Source: Oscillibacter sp. (lineage in GTDB: Bacteria > Bacillota > Clostridia > Oscillospirales > Oscillospiraceae). Taken from it: 61,623 nucleotides of DNA. The stretch is from the NCBI GenBank assembly GCA_003539495.1, contig DPPB01000034.1:1-61623 (forward strand), in the 5' to 3' direction. The position numbers and the translations under genes are program-made. The notes beneath the pieces were generated by a model. That model was not told the DNA's origin, did no database searches, and saw nothing but the letters and a program-made list of their open reading frames with translations. Positions 42,324-52,100 of this stretch are shown here, one piece after another (the stretch's first letter is position 1; each line of letters begins with the position of its first letter).

Positions 42324-42372
42324 GTATTGAATGCATCGGCATCTCCCGCCCCACACAGAAAGGAAGATCATT

Positions 42373-43302
42373 GTGAACATCTATCGCTCTGCATCCCAAC
42401 TGGTCGGCCACACCCCCCTGCTGCAGCCTGTGCGCTACATGGAGCAGCTCCGCCTGCCCGCCACCGTGCTGGTCAAGCTGGAATCCTTCAACCCCGCCGG
42501 CTCCGTAAAGGATCGTGTAGCCCTGGAAATGATTGAAGACGCCGAAAAAGAGGGCAAGCTCCTGCCCGGCGGCACCATCGTGGAGCCCACCTCCGGCAAC
42601 ACCGGCATAGGTCTCGCGGCCATGGGCCTGGCCCGTGGCTATCAAGTCATCCTCACCATGCCCGAGTCCATGAGCCTGGAGCGCCGGCAGTTGCTGGCTG
42701 CCTACGGTGCGCAGCTGGTGCTGACCCCTGCCAAGGGCGGTATGGCGGGCGCCGTGGAAAAGGCCAAGGAGATCGCCGCCGCGATCCCGGGCAGCTTCCT
42801 GGCCGGTCAATTTGATAACCCCGCCAATCCCCGGGCCCACTACCGCACCACCGGCCCCGAGATCTGGCACGATACCGACGGCCAGGTGGACATCTTCGTG
42901 GCCGGCGTAGGTACCGGCGGCACCGTTACAGGCGTGGGCCGCTACCTGAAGGAGAAGGACCCCCACGTGCGGATTGTGGCCGTGGAGCCCGCCGCCTCTC
43001 CCCTGCTCTCCGGCGGCAAGGCCGGGAGCCACGGGCTCCAAGGCATCGGCGCCAACTTTGTGCCGGAGAACCTTGACCGCAGCGTGGTGGACGAGGTGAT
43101 CCCCGTGTGGGAGAAGGATGCCTATGCCGCCGCCCGGCTGCTGGCCGGTACCGAGGGCGTGCTGGTGGGCATCAGCTCCGGCGCCGCTTTGCACGCCGCA
43201 GGCCAGCTGGCCCGCCGCCCCGAGAATGCCGGCAAGGCCATCGTGGCCCTGCTGCCCGACACCGGTGACCGTTACCTTTCCACACCACTGTTTCAGGAGT
43301 GA
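42373..43302 (+). CDS. cysK: Cysteine synthase A (O-acetylserine sulfhydrylase)
   Basis: A 309-aa fold-type II PLP enzyme. It has the Schiff-base Lys in FNPAGSVKDRVA, the substrate loop TSGNTGIGLA, the glycine-rich phosphate site GVGTGGTVTG and the Ser of GISSGAALHA. It makes cysteine from O-acetylserine and sulfide. The GTG at 42373 follows AAAGGAAG; a longer frame from 42331 starts inside the leader and lacks a ribosome site. It precedes cysE by 3 bases and sits behind a leader peptide and terminator, so cysteine supply probably controls it. Confidence 0.94.
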   Translation: MNIYRSASQLVGHTPLLQPVRYMEQLRLPATVLVKLESFNPAGSVKDRVALEMIEDAEKEGKLLPGGTIVEPTSGNTGIGLAAMGLARGYQVILTMPESMSLERRQLLAAYGAQLVLTPAKGGMAGAVEKAKEIAAAIPGSFLAGQFDNPANPRAHYRTTGPEIWHDTDGQVDIFVAGVGTGGTVTGVGRYLKEKDPHVRIVAVEPAASPLLSGGKAGSHGLQGIGANFVPENLDRSVVDEVIPVWEKDAYAAARLLAGTEGVLVGISSGAALHAAGQLARRPENAGKAIVALLPDTGDRYLSTPLFQE

Positions 43303-43305
43303 TTT

Positions 43306-44181
43306 ATGATGAGTGAAAACCATATCTGCGCCGCAGCCAAAGCCATGGCGCAAACCTATACCACCGGCTCCGTACCGCTGTACGGCAAGAAGCTGCGCCT
43401 CCCGGACCGGCAGGCTGTGATCCTGCTCATAAAGGACATCCGGCGGCTGATCTTTCCCGCCTACTACGGGGAGGCGGCTCTCATGAGCCTGGCCCCGGAG
43501 GACTATGCCGCGCTGCTCTTGGAGCGCATCGAAAAGCAGCTTTTCCGGCAGATCGCCTTGACCCTGCCGGAGGAGCAGGAGGACCGGGCCGCGGAGCTGG
43601 CCGCCGAAATGGTGACTCGTCTGCCCAAAATTGCCCGCATGGTACAGCTGGACCTGGAGGCCACCTTTGACGGCGATCCCGCCGCCGGCTCCCGAGAAGA
43701 AATCCTGTTTTCCTATCCCGGCCTGTTTGCCATCCTGGTATATCGGGTAGCCCACGAGCTCTACGAAATGAAGATCCCCATCCTGCCCCGGATGATGGCC
43801 GAGTACGCCCACAGCCACACGGGCATCGACATCCATCCCGGCGCGCAGATTGGCGATCACTTCTTCATCGACCACGGCACGGGCATCGTGGTGGGTGAGA
43901 CCACGATCATCGGCGACCGGGTAAAGCTCTACCAGGGCGTGACTCTGGGCGCCCTGTCCACCCGGGATGGGCACCATTCTCAGCCCGGTAAGCGCCACCC
44001 TACCGTAGAGGACGATGTGACCATCTACTCCGGTGCGACCATTCTGGGCGGCAATACCACCATCGGCCGGGGCAGCGTGGTGGGCGGCAACGCCTTCCTC
44101 ACCAGCTCCGTGCAGAAGGACACCCGGGTGGTGATTCACGCCCCGGAAACCGTGTTCAAAAGCCGCAAGGGCGAACAATAA
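43306..44181 (+). CDS. cysE: Serine O-acetyltransferase
   Basis: A 291-aa enzyme. An N-terminal helical domain is followed by a left-handed hexapeptide beta-helix with DIHPGAQIG, FIDHGTGIVVGETTIIGD, VKLYQGVTLGAL and ILGGNTTIGRGSVVGGN, as in SAT/EpsC proteins. It makes O-acetylserine, the substrate of CysK, and often forms a complex with it. It begins 3 bases after cysK. Two in-frame ATGs are available at its start; the first is chosen. Confidence 0.93.
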   Translation: MMSENHICAAAKAMAQTYTTGSVPLYGKKLRLPDRQAVILLIKDIRRLIFPAYYGEAALMSLAPEDYAALLLERIEKQLFRQIALTLPEEQEDRAAELAAEMVTRLPKIARMVQLDLEATFDGDPAAGSREEILFSYPGLFAILVYRVAHELYEMKIPILPRMMAEYAHSHTGIDIHPGAQIGDHFFIDHGTGIVVGETTIIGDRVKLYQGVTLGALSTRDGHHSQPGKRHPTVEDDVTIYSGATILGGNTTIGRGSVVGGNAFLTSSVQKDTRVVIHAPETVFKSRKGEQ

Positions 44182-44192
44182 CCAATAAAAGC

Positions 44193-44222
44193 AGCCCTCG
44201 GCCGGTTGGCCGAGGGCTTTTA
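44193..44222 (+). terminator. Terminator of cysK-cysE with GGTT cap
   Basis: AGCCCTCGGCC-GGTT-GGCCGAGGGCT followed by TTTT. It shares the loop sequence with the hairpins at 18426 and 44416. Confidence 0.85.
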
Positions 44223-44250
44223 ACACTGTCGGAAATTCCTTTGGAATTTT

Positions 44251-44410
44251 CCGACAAAAGGATCGCAGTCTGCTGCGCGCATAATTTTGCCGCAAGCGGC
44301 AAAATTCCACACTGGCAGCCTGAGCAGTATTTTTCCCCACGCGCATGTCGCGGTGAAAAATGATTGAAACTTTTCGCGTCTGCGGACGCGAACTCTGCGA
44401 GGCTTTTTTG
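44251..44410. repeat. Modular intergenic repeat, copy B
   Basis: CCGACAAAAGGATCGCAG (44251-44268), GGCAGCCTGAGCA (44314-44326) and the core at 44339-44410 all have counterparts in the 19.3-kb gap or at 61.57 kb. The 29 bases at 44374-44402 are identical to 19428-19456. The hairpin AATTTTGCCG/CGGCAAAATT (44283-44306) and another at 44230-44254 lie within it. Confidence 0.6.
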
Positions 44411-44415
44411 GCAAG

Positions 44416-44453
44416 CTATAAAGCCCTCGGCCGGTTGGCCGGGGGCTTTATAG
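44416..44453 (-). terminator. Terminator of the YibE/F-like gene with GGTT cap
   Basis: Seventeen-base arms around GGTT with one mismatch. On the minus strand it begins 15 bases after the stop codon. Confidence 0.8.
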
Positions 44454-44467
44454 TTATTGGGAAGCTA

Positions 44468-45667
44468 TTATTTTGCCAGCGGGGCGGTTTTCTTGCTGCC
44501 CAAAAGCAACGATGTGATGAGCGCTGTCAGCGGCACGGCCAAAATTACGCCAATGCTGCTGGCGATGCCGCTGATGACCTCCGTCGCCATATAGGGGGAG
44601 CTGACGAGCTGCCGGGGATCCAGCCCCAGGGAGCACAGGTAGATGATAAACACCAATCCGCTGCCCAAAAATGCCAGGATCAGCGTGTTGGTCATGGTGC
44701 CCACCATGTCCCGGCCGATGTTCATGCCCGAGCGGAAAAGCTCCTTGCCGCTGCGATCCGGAGCCACGGTATGCACCTCCGTCAATGCCGAGGAAATGCT
44801 CATGGCCACATCCATCACCGCACCCAGGGCGCTGATGACCACCCCCGCCACCAGCAGACCCCGCAGGCCCAAAGGGGTGCCCGTCTGCCGCAGCTGCAGC
44901 AGCGGCTCCACCTCCGCCAGCCGCAGCCCATCAACGTGCAGAAGCCCCTGTGCCAGCAGGCCGAACAGCAGGGCCAGAGCCGTACCGGCGATGGTGCCCA
45001 GCGCCGCGCAGATGGTCTTGCTGGTCACGCCGCCCAGGATCACCATGGTCACGACGGTGATGTATGCGCACACCAAAAATACCGTCAGCAGCGTAGGCGC
45101 GCCCTTCATCAGCAGCGGAATCATAATAAAGAACAGGCACACCAGCGTAATGGCCAGGGCCACCAGGGATTTTGCGCCCACCTTACCGCCCACGGCCACC
45201 GTGGCCAGCAAAAACAGGCCCACGATCACCGCCAGGCCCACGGCCCGGTCATACTCATATACCGTGGCGGTGTGGTTGCCGTCAGAATAAGTGGAGATCA
45301 GCACCACCGCCCGCTGTCCCTCCTTCAGGGCCTGGCCGTACAAGGGACCCACATAGTTGCTGACCTGCATGGTCTCGCCCTTGTACTGGCCCGTGCGGAT
45401 CTCAGCCAGCAGCAGCTGTTCGCCCCGATAGCCATTGTCGGACACGGGATCCTGCTCGGTGTTGTCCGACAGGATATCGGTGATGACGGCGGTCTCATAC
45501 TCGGCGTAATCCTCGCCCCGGGGCTGGGGCTGCTCATGGGTCGCCGCCAGGGCCCGCACGATAATAAACACCACCACCGCCGCTGCCAGGATGATGCAGC
45601 TGAGACGATTTTTGCCCCACCAGGCTCTTGCGTCCGGCCTTGTGCTTTTCCCCTTGGATTTTTTCAT
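44468..45667 (-). CDS. YibE/F-family membrane protein
   Basis: A 399-aa protein. An N-terminal membrane helix (about residues 23-42) is followed by an extracellular beta-rich domain of about 90 residues, then seven or eight membrane helices. GAVMDVAMSISSALTEV and GRDMVGTMTNTLILAF are characteristic of the YibE/F family, whose function is not known. The ATG at 45667 follows GGAGG at 8 bases. It is convergent with cysE and has its own consensus promoter. Confidence 0.87.
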   Translation of the reverse strand: MKKSKGKSTRPDARAWWGKNRLSCIILAAAVVVFIIVRALAATHEQPQPRGEDYAEYETAVITDILSDNTEQDPVSDNGYRGEQLLLAEIRTGQYKGETMQVSNYVGPLYGQALKEGQRAVVLISTYSDGNHTATVYEYDRAVGLAVIVGLFLLATVAVGGKVGAKSLVALAITLVCLFFIMIPLLMKGAPTLLTVFLVCAYITVVTMVILGGVTSKTICAALGTIAGTALALLFGLLAQGLLHVDGLRLAEVEPLLQLRQTGTPLGLRGLLVAGVVISALGAVMDVAMSISSALTEVHTVAPDRSGKELFRSGMNIGRDMVGTMTNTLILAFLGSGLVFIIYLCSLGLDPRQLVSSPYMATEVISGIASSIGVILAVPLTALITSLLLGSKKTAPLAK

Positions 45668-45697
45668 AGGAGCAACCTCCGTGTCCTCATTTTTTTC

Positions 45698-45726
45698 AGC
45701 ATAGCAATTTCTCCACCCGATGTCAA
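45698..45726 (-). promoter_or_regulatory. Promoter of the YibE/F-like gene
   Basis: On the minus strand: TTGACA (45721-45726), 17 bases, TATGCT (45698-45703). Confidence 0.7.
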
Positions 45727-45948
45727 GAGGCAGGTTCCGGCGAAGCAGTTTAGGCATTTTTCATAAGATAAGCATATTTTTTCCGCTGTTTTTCACTAAA
45801 ATAAAAAACCCGGTAGCAATCTGTATCGGAATGTGGTAAAATATCTCCATCAACACAAAAAGTTTGCTCTCGTTTCCCGACATCCTTCACAGCCTGCTGT
45901 CCTGGTCGACGGAATTCCAAGTAGCATTTCTTACAGCGGTTGTGCAGG

Positions 45949-45984
45949 GTCGTCTCCCCACGCAGTTGGGGCAGGCGGCTTTTT
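45949..45984 (+). terminator. Terminator-like hairpin upstream of the PHP surface protein
   Basis: GTCGTCTCCCC pairs with GGGGCAGGCGGC (one bulged C, G-T pairs) and is followed by TTTTT. It sits in a 457-base gap without a gene, about 140 bases before the surface-protein start; upstream is a possible -10 (TAAAAT near 45835). It may end a leader transcript, but no leader peptide or riboswitch was recognised. Confidence 0.5.
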
Positions 45985-46124
45985 CTGTCTCTGCAGATTT
46001 CACCCAGGTTTAACAGAGGCGCGGTTTCGGATTTTTCATAATGGATTTATGATGAAAGAACGGACCCGCCTACCCGGGCCCCGGGGGCAAGCTACCGTGC
46101 AAAATGAACAGGAGGGATCAGATT

Positions 46125-49100
46125 TTGAAAAAGAGAGGACATAGCAGACGGCTTCTGTCTGTTCTGCTGGCGCTGGTGATGCTGCTGTCGCTGCTGCCCA
46201 CAGCGGTGTTCGCGGCAGATCCGACGCCGAAAGCAGCGCTGGTAACGGACGCCTCCACGCTGAAGGCCGGCGACCAGATCATTCTCGCGGCGTCTGCCAG
46301 CGGCAAGACCTACGCTGCGGGCAGCCTATCCGGCAAATTTTTCACAAGTATCGAAACCGACCCCACTGACCCGGCAGATACCGTGGAAATCTTCACGCTG
46401 GGCGGCGAGGCCGGTAAGTGGACGCTCACCGCGTCCGACGGCAAGCAGATCTATACCGCTGATGCCAAGGCGCTGAACAACACCGGCAAGGGAACCGGTA
46501 CATGGACCATCGCCATTGACGACAGCGGACTGGCCACTGTGGCCAGCACGGATTCGGACTGCGGCCGCATCCTGTACAACGTCAATTCGCATCGGTTCCT
46601 GAACTACACCTCGGCCACCAACGTGAGCATGCTGCTGCCCAGTATTTACAAGCTGGCAGGGGCTGCAGAGCCGGGCGATCCCACGCCCTCCGAGCCTATC
46701 CCCGGTCTCGTGCCCATCAGCGAGGCACTGGCCGGTGAAAACGGCAAGGACTTCACCGTTCAGGGCGTTGTGACCCTGGTGGATGGGCAGAACATCTACC
46801 TGCAGGACGCCACCGGCGGCATCTGCCTGCGTCTTGGCTCCAAGACCAGTGAGATCGCCTTGGGCGACACCATTTACGGCACCGGTAAGCGCGCCGAATA
46901 CAACAAGCTGCCCCAGCTGGGCAGCGGCACCTTCAAAAAGTCCTCCGGACTGACCCTGACCGCTAAGGCCACCACCATCGGCGCTCTTACGGACAAGGAT
47001 GTGTGCGGCTATGTGAAGCTGAAGGGTCTGGAGATCACCGAGATCTACGACAACAACGGCAAATATACCAGCCCCAATGTCACCCTGAAGGACGCCGACG
47101 GCAAGACCATCCAGCTCTACAAGGCCGTCATGGAGAAGAAGGACGGCAAGTGGGCCTTCGCCGTGGGAGACATGGTGGATGTCACCGCCGCCGTGAGTAC
47201 CTTCAATGGTACGCTCCAGCTGCGCAACACCCTGGCCGATGAGATCCGCGCCGCCGGAACCATCGTTGATCCCATCTCCGATGATATGATCCCCGCCGGG
47301 GCCATTACCGTAAAGGAGGCCGGAGCCATTACCTCCTCCACCTCTAATGTCTCGGTGGTCGGCCAGGTAGTGTATCACTACGGCAACGCCTATAACAATA
47401 AAGCCAGCATCAACTCCATCATTTTGGAGGATGTTATTGACGGCGAGATCTACGGCTTCCAGGTCTATGACTACACCAATTACGCCAAGTATAAAGTGGG
47501 CGATGTGGTGAAGATCACCGGCACCGTGGAGCCTTACGGCGGCGTGCCGCAGATGAAATCCCCCACCATGGAGGTCATCCAAGCCGGGCTGGAGCCTATC
47601 CCCGCCCAGGAGATCACCGTTTCCCAAATGGGCAAGGACTATCTCAGCGAGTATGTTTATATCAAGGATGTAACGCTGGGCACCTATAACGCCAGTGGAA
47701 ACACCACCGTCAAGGATGCCACCGGCACGGTGAACCTGTATAAGGGCGTGCCGCTGCCCAGCGGCACGAAAGAGGCCGATGTGACCGGCGTGTACGGCTG
47801 CTGCTCGGCATATAAGACCACCTATCAGCTCCGCAACGGCAGCAGCGCCGATTATGTTTCCAGCGCAACGCCTCCCACCCCCGGCGGTCTCCCCACCGTG
47901 GGCGACCAGGTGGTCATCTACAATCAGAATGCCCAGGCTGTCCTGGCTGCGCAGAACGATAATGCAACCAGCCCCGCCATCAACAAGGCCGCCGCCACCA
48001 TTCAGGATGGCAAGGCTACCTGCGCCAACGGCGCCGTGGTGTTTGAGGTGCAGAAAAACGGCGACTACTACCGCTTCTACAACAAGACCTACGGCTACCT
48101 CTGCGCAGGCGGCACCGGCAACAACGCCTTCTACTCCCAGCCCGTCAGCGAGGACGCCGACTGGCTGGTGCGCACCTGCTCCGGCGGCGTAGGCGGCTAC
48201 GAGATGGAGAGCCGCACCGCCAAGTACAAGGGCCATAGTCAGTGGCTGGAGTATTACAGTGACAGCTTCAAGGTCTATTCCATGTATAATGTCACCGACT
48301 ACACCATCTACTCCTTCTTCTTCTACCCCGTAGCGGAGGGCACTAAGACTGTGGACGGTGTCGTGAATAACCCCGCCGTGGTCCTGGGCGACCTGCCCTA
48401 TGCCTATGTGGGCACGGACTATTCCTTCACCTTCACCGTGGACGCCCCCTTCGGCGTGCAGGGTGACATGACCGCCAAGCTCAATGGCACATCCCTCAGC
48501 GTCACTTTGGGCGAGGACGGCACCTACACCGTCACCATCCCCGCCGCCTCCGTCACGGGTGATAAGCTCACCGTGAACATCAGTGGCACGGACAATAAGC
48601 ATATTCCCATCTCCGCCGCCGCTGAGATCACCGTTAAGGACGAGCCCGTCTTCTCCGATCCCACCCCTGCCCGGGGCAGCCAGACCGGCAAGGATAAGCG
48701 TCCCGCCATTTCCGTGGCCCTGGCCAATGCCGGCCAGAACCCCACCGTCACCATGACCGTGAACGGCACCGCCGTCACTCCGGTGTATGCTGGTGGCCGT
48801 GTCACCTACACCCCCGCCGCTGACATGGCTGACGGCCGCACCGAGGTGAAGGTCACCGCTACCCGGGCCGACGGCAAGTCTGCCGAGTTCAGCTGGTTCT
48901 TCACCGTGGGCAAGACCACCTACCAGCTCTACTTCGGCCAGCTCCACGGCCACACCCAGTATTCCGACGGCGCCGGCTCTCTGGACAGCGCCCTGAGCTA
49001 TATCAAGAACCTGCCCGACAGCGCCAACGTCCAGTTCGTGGCCTTCACCGACCACTCCAACTATTTCGATTCCAAGAATGCCCCCAATGTGGAGGCCGCC

Positions 49101-52100
49101 CTCTATGACACCTCCTTGGTTAAGGATTCCGATGCCAACCACAGCTGGAAGACCTACAAGGACACCATCGCCCAGTTCAACGAGGACAACGCCGGCGACA
49201 TGGTGGCCATCGGCGGCTTCGAGATGACCTGGTCCGGCGGCCCCGGCCATATCAACACCTTCAATACCCCCGGCATCGTCTCCCGCAACAACAGCACCCT
49301 GAACAACAAGACCGACGACGCGGGCATGAAGGCCTATTACGCCCTGCTGAGCCAGACCGAGGGCGCAAACTCCATCAGCCAGTTTAACCACCCCGGCACC
49401 ACCTTCGGCAACTTCAAGGATTTCAGCTATTGGGATCCCGTCATCGACAGCCGCATGTACATGGTGGAGGTGGGTAACGGCGAGGGCCAGATCGGCGCCG
49501 GCGGCTACTATCCCAGCTATGAGCAGTACATCATGGCGCTGGATAAGGGCTGGCACCTGGCCCCTACCAACAACCAGGACAACCATCAGGGCAAGTGGGG
49601 CAACGCCAATGACGCCCGCGACGTTATCCTCACCGATAACTTTACCGAGGAGGGCATCTACGACGCCATCCGCGCCCTGCGCATGTACGCCACCGAGGAT
49701 AAGAACCTGGAACTGGGCTACACCGTCAACGGCCTCATGATGGGCTCCAGCATTAAGACAGTACCCGGCAAGCTGGACATCGAGGTCAGCGTTTACGATC
49801 CCGACCGCACGGATTCCATCGCCAAGGTGGAGGTGGTGGTCAACTCCGGCAAGGTGGCCCATGTTTGGGACGATGCCGCCCAGCTGAAGAACGGCACTCT
49901 CTCCGTGACCCTGGCTCCGGAGTACAGCTACTACTTCATCCGCGTCACCCAGAAGGACGGCGACCTGGCTGTCACCGCCCCCGTGTGGGTGGGCGAGAGC
50001 CTGAAGCTGGGCATCTCCAACCTGGTCTGCGGCACCGCCACCCCCGTCACCGACGAGGAACTGACCCTGACCACCACTCTCTTTAACAGCGAGAATGCCG
50101 ACGCCACCGTCACCTCCCTAATCTACAGCATTGGCGGCAAGGTCATCGGCACCGACACGGCCGGCTACACCATCGCCGCCGGCAGCACTCTGGACATCCC
50201 CTTTAAGTGGACCCCCGACCAGGCCCGTGTTGCCACCGTCCTGGTCACCGCCGTGGTAAATCAGAACAACAAGGACTACACCTTCACCAAGACCATCAGC
50301 CTGGATGTGCTGGATGCCAGCAAGCTGGTCTACATCGGCATCGATGCCTCTCATTATAATGAGTATGTGTCCGGCAACTATAAGGACAGCATGGGCAACT
50401 TCGGCAATCTGGCCGCAGAGTACAGCGTGCGCACCGTCCAGCTGAACACCAGCGCGGACCTCATCGCCGCCTGCTCCAACCCCAAGTATAAGGCCATCGT
50501 CCTCACCGCCCCCAGCCGCCGCCTGGCTGAGGCCCAGACCAATCCCAAGACCTACAGCCAGGAGGAGCTCGCAGCCCTGACAGCCTTTAACGCCGCCGGG
50601 GGAACGGTCATCCTGGCCGGCTGGAGCGACAACTACGAGAACTTCCCTGTCATTCAGGGCAATCCCGCCATCAAGCACATGGCCGAGACCCAGAACGATG
50701 TCCTGGAGGCCCTGGGCTCCAGTCTCCGCATCAGCGACGATGCTACCTACGATGATGTTCGCAGCGCCGCCGACGGCGTGGATAAGTGGAGACTGTACTT
50801 CAGCGACTACAACATGGATAACTTCCTCACGGACGGTGTGATCGTAGACACCAACCATCCCTACGACAAGATGTACACCGAGCGCTTCAGTCACTACGGC
50901 GGCGCCTCCATCTATGCCGTGGATGCAGATGGCAATCCCGCCTCCGCTCTCCCCTCCACCGTCTCCCCTGTGGTCTACGGCCACGCCACCACCTACTCCG
51001 TGGACGTGGATAAGGACGGCAGAGGCGGCGCAGGCATCCCCAAGTACACCTACGCCGAGAACGATCCCCGCCTGCTGATCATGGCCACCGAGCAGCTGGA
51101 GGGCAAGGGCATGGTCATCGTCTCCGGTGCGGCCTTCCTCTCTAATTTCGAGGTCCAGTCCGACCTGGACAACACCCTGGAGAAGAACTACTCCAACTAC
51201 AGAATCTGCGAGAACCTGATCAACTATCTCAATCCCCCCAAGATCAGCACCATCGCCGAAGTCCATGCGGACCCCGATGAGGGCATCAAGTACACCGTGG
51301 AGGGCATCGTCACCTCCAACGCCTCCGGCTATGATAAGAATACCGCCTTCTTTGACTGCATCTATATCCAGGACGAGACCGGCGGCATCAACTGCTTCCC
51401 CGTGGCCGGCGACTATCAGATCGGCGATAAGCTCCGCATCAGCGGCTCCACCAGCTCCTACCAGGGCGAGCGCCAGCTGGCTGTGACCAAGATCCGGAAG
51501 CTGGGCGCGGATACCCCCGTAGAGCCCAAGGTGGTCACCGCCGCCCAGGTGAATGACGGCTCCGTCCTGGGCCAGCTCATCACCCTCAAGGGCTATGTCA
51601 CCGGCATTGAGATGGCCAACGGCCTGATCCAGACCATCCTGGTCCGCGACGCCCAGGGCAATGTGGCCCGGGTGTTCATCGACGGCTATATCACCACCTC
51701 CCAGGATGTTGCAAACGCCGCCGTGGGCTGCGAGATCGAGGCTACCGGTCTTGCCTCCTATGACAACACCTTCGTCCTGGAGGACGGCACTCCCATGGCG
51801 CCCCGTATCCGCACCCGGAACCGGGCGGACATCATCTGCACCGCTCACACCCACGCTTTCGGCGACTGGGAGGAAACCACTCCTGCCACCTGCACCAAGG
51901 ACGGCGTAAAGACCCGCACCTGCGCCTGCGGCGAGACTGAGACCCAGACGATCCCCGCCACCGGCCATTCCTTCGGCGAGTGGACGGTCACCACGCCTGC
52001 CACCTGCACCAAGGACGGCGTGGAGACCCGCTCCTGCGCCTGCGGCGAAACCGAGACCCGGGCTATCCCCGCCACCGGACATTCCTTCGGCGAGTGGACC

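Noticed and set aside
42063..42372. T-box or SAM riboswitch before cysK
   Set aside because: No T-box sequence (TGGNACCGCG) or specifier loop and no S-box core were seen; the leader-peptide model explains the layout better.
42274..44346. A 690-codon minus-strand frame across cysK-cysE
   Set aside because: It runs antisense through two clear enzyme genes and their terminators; no motif or ribosome site.
46326..49862. A 1178-codon open frame on the minus strand
   Set aside because: It lies wholly inside the PHP surface-protein gene, has no ribosome site and a low-complexity Gly/His/Val composition expected from the complement of GC-rich codons.
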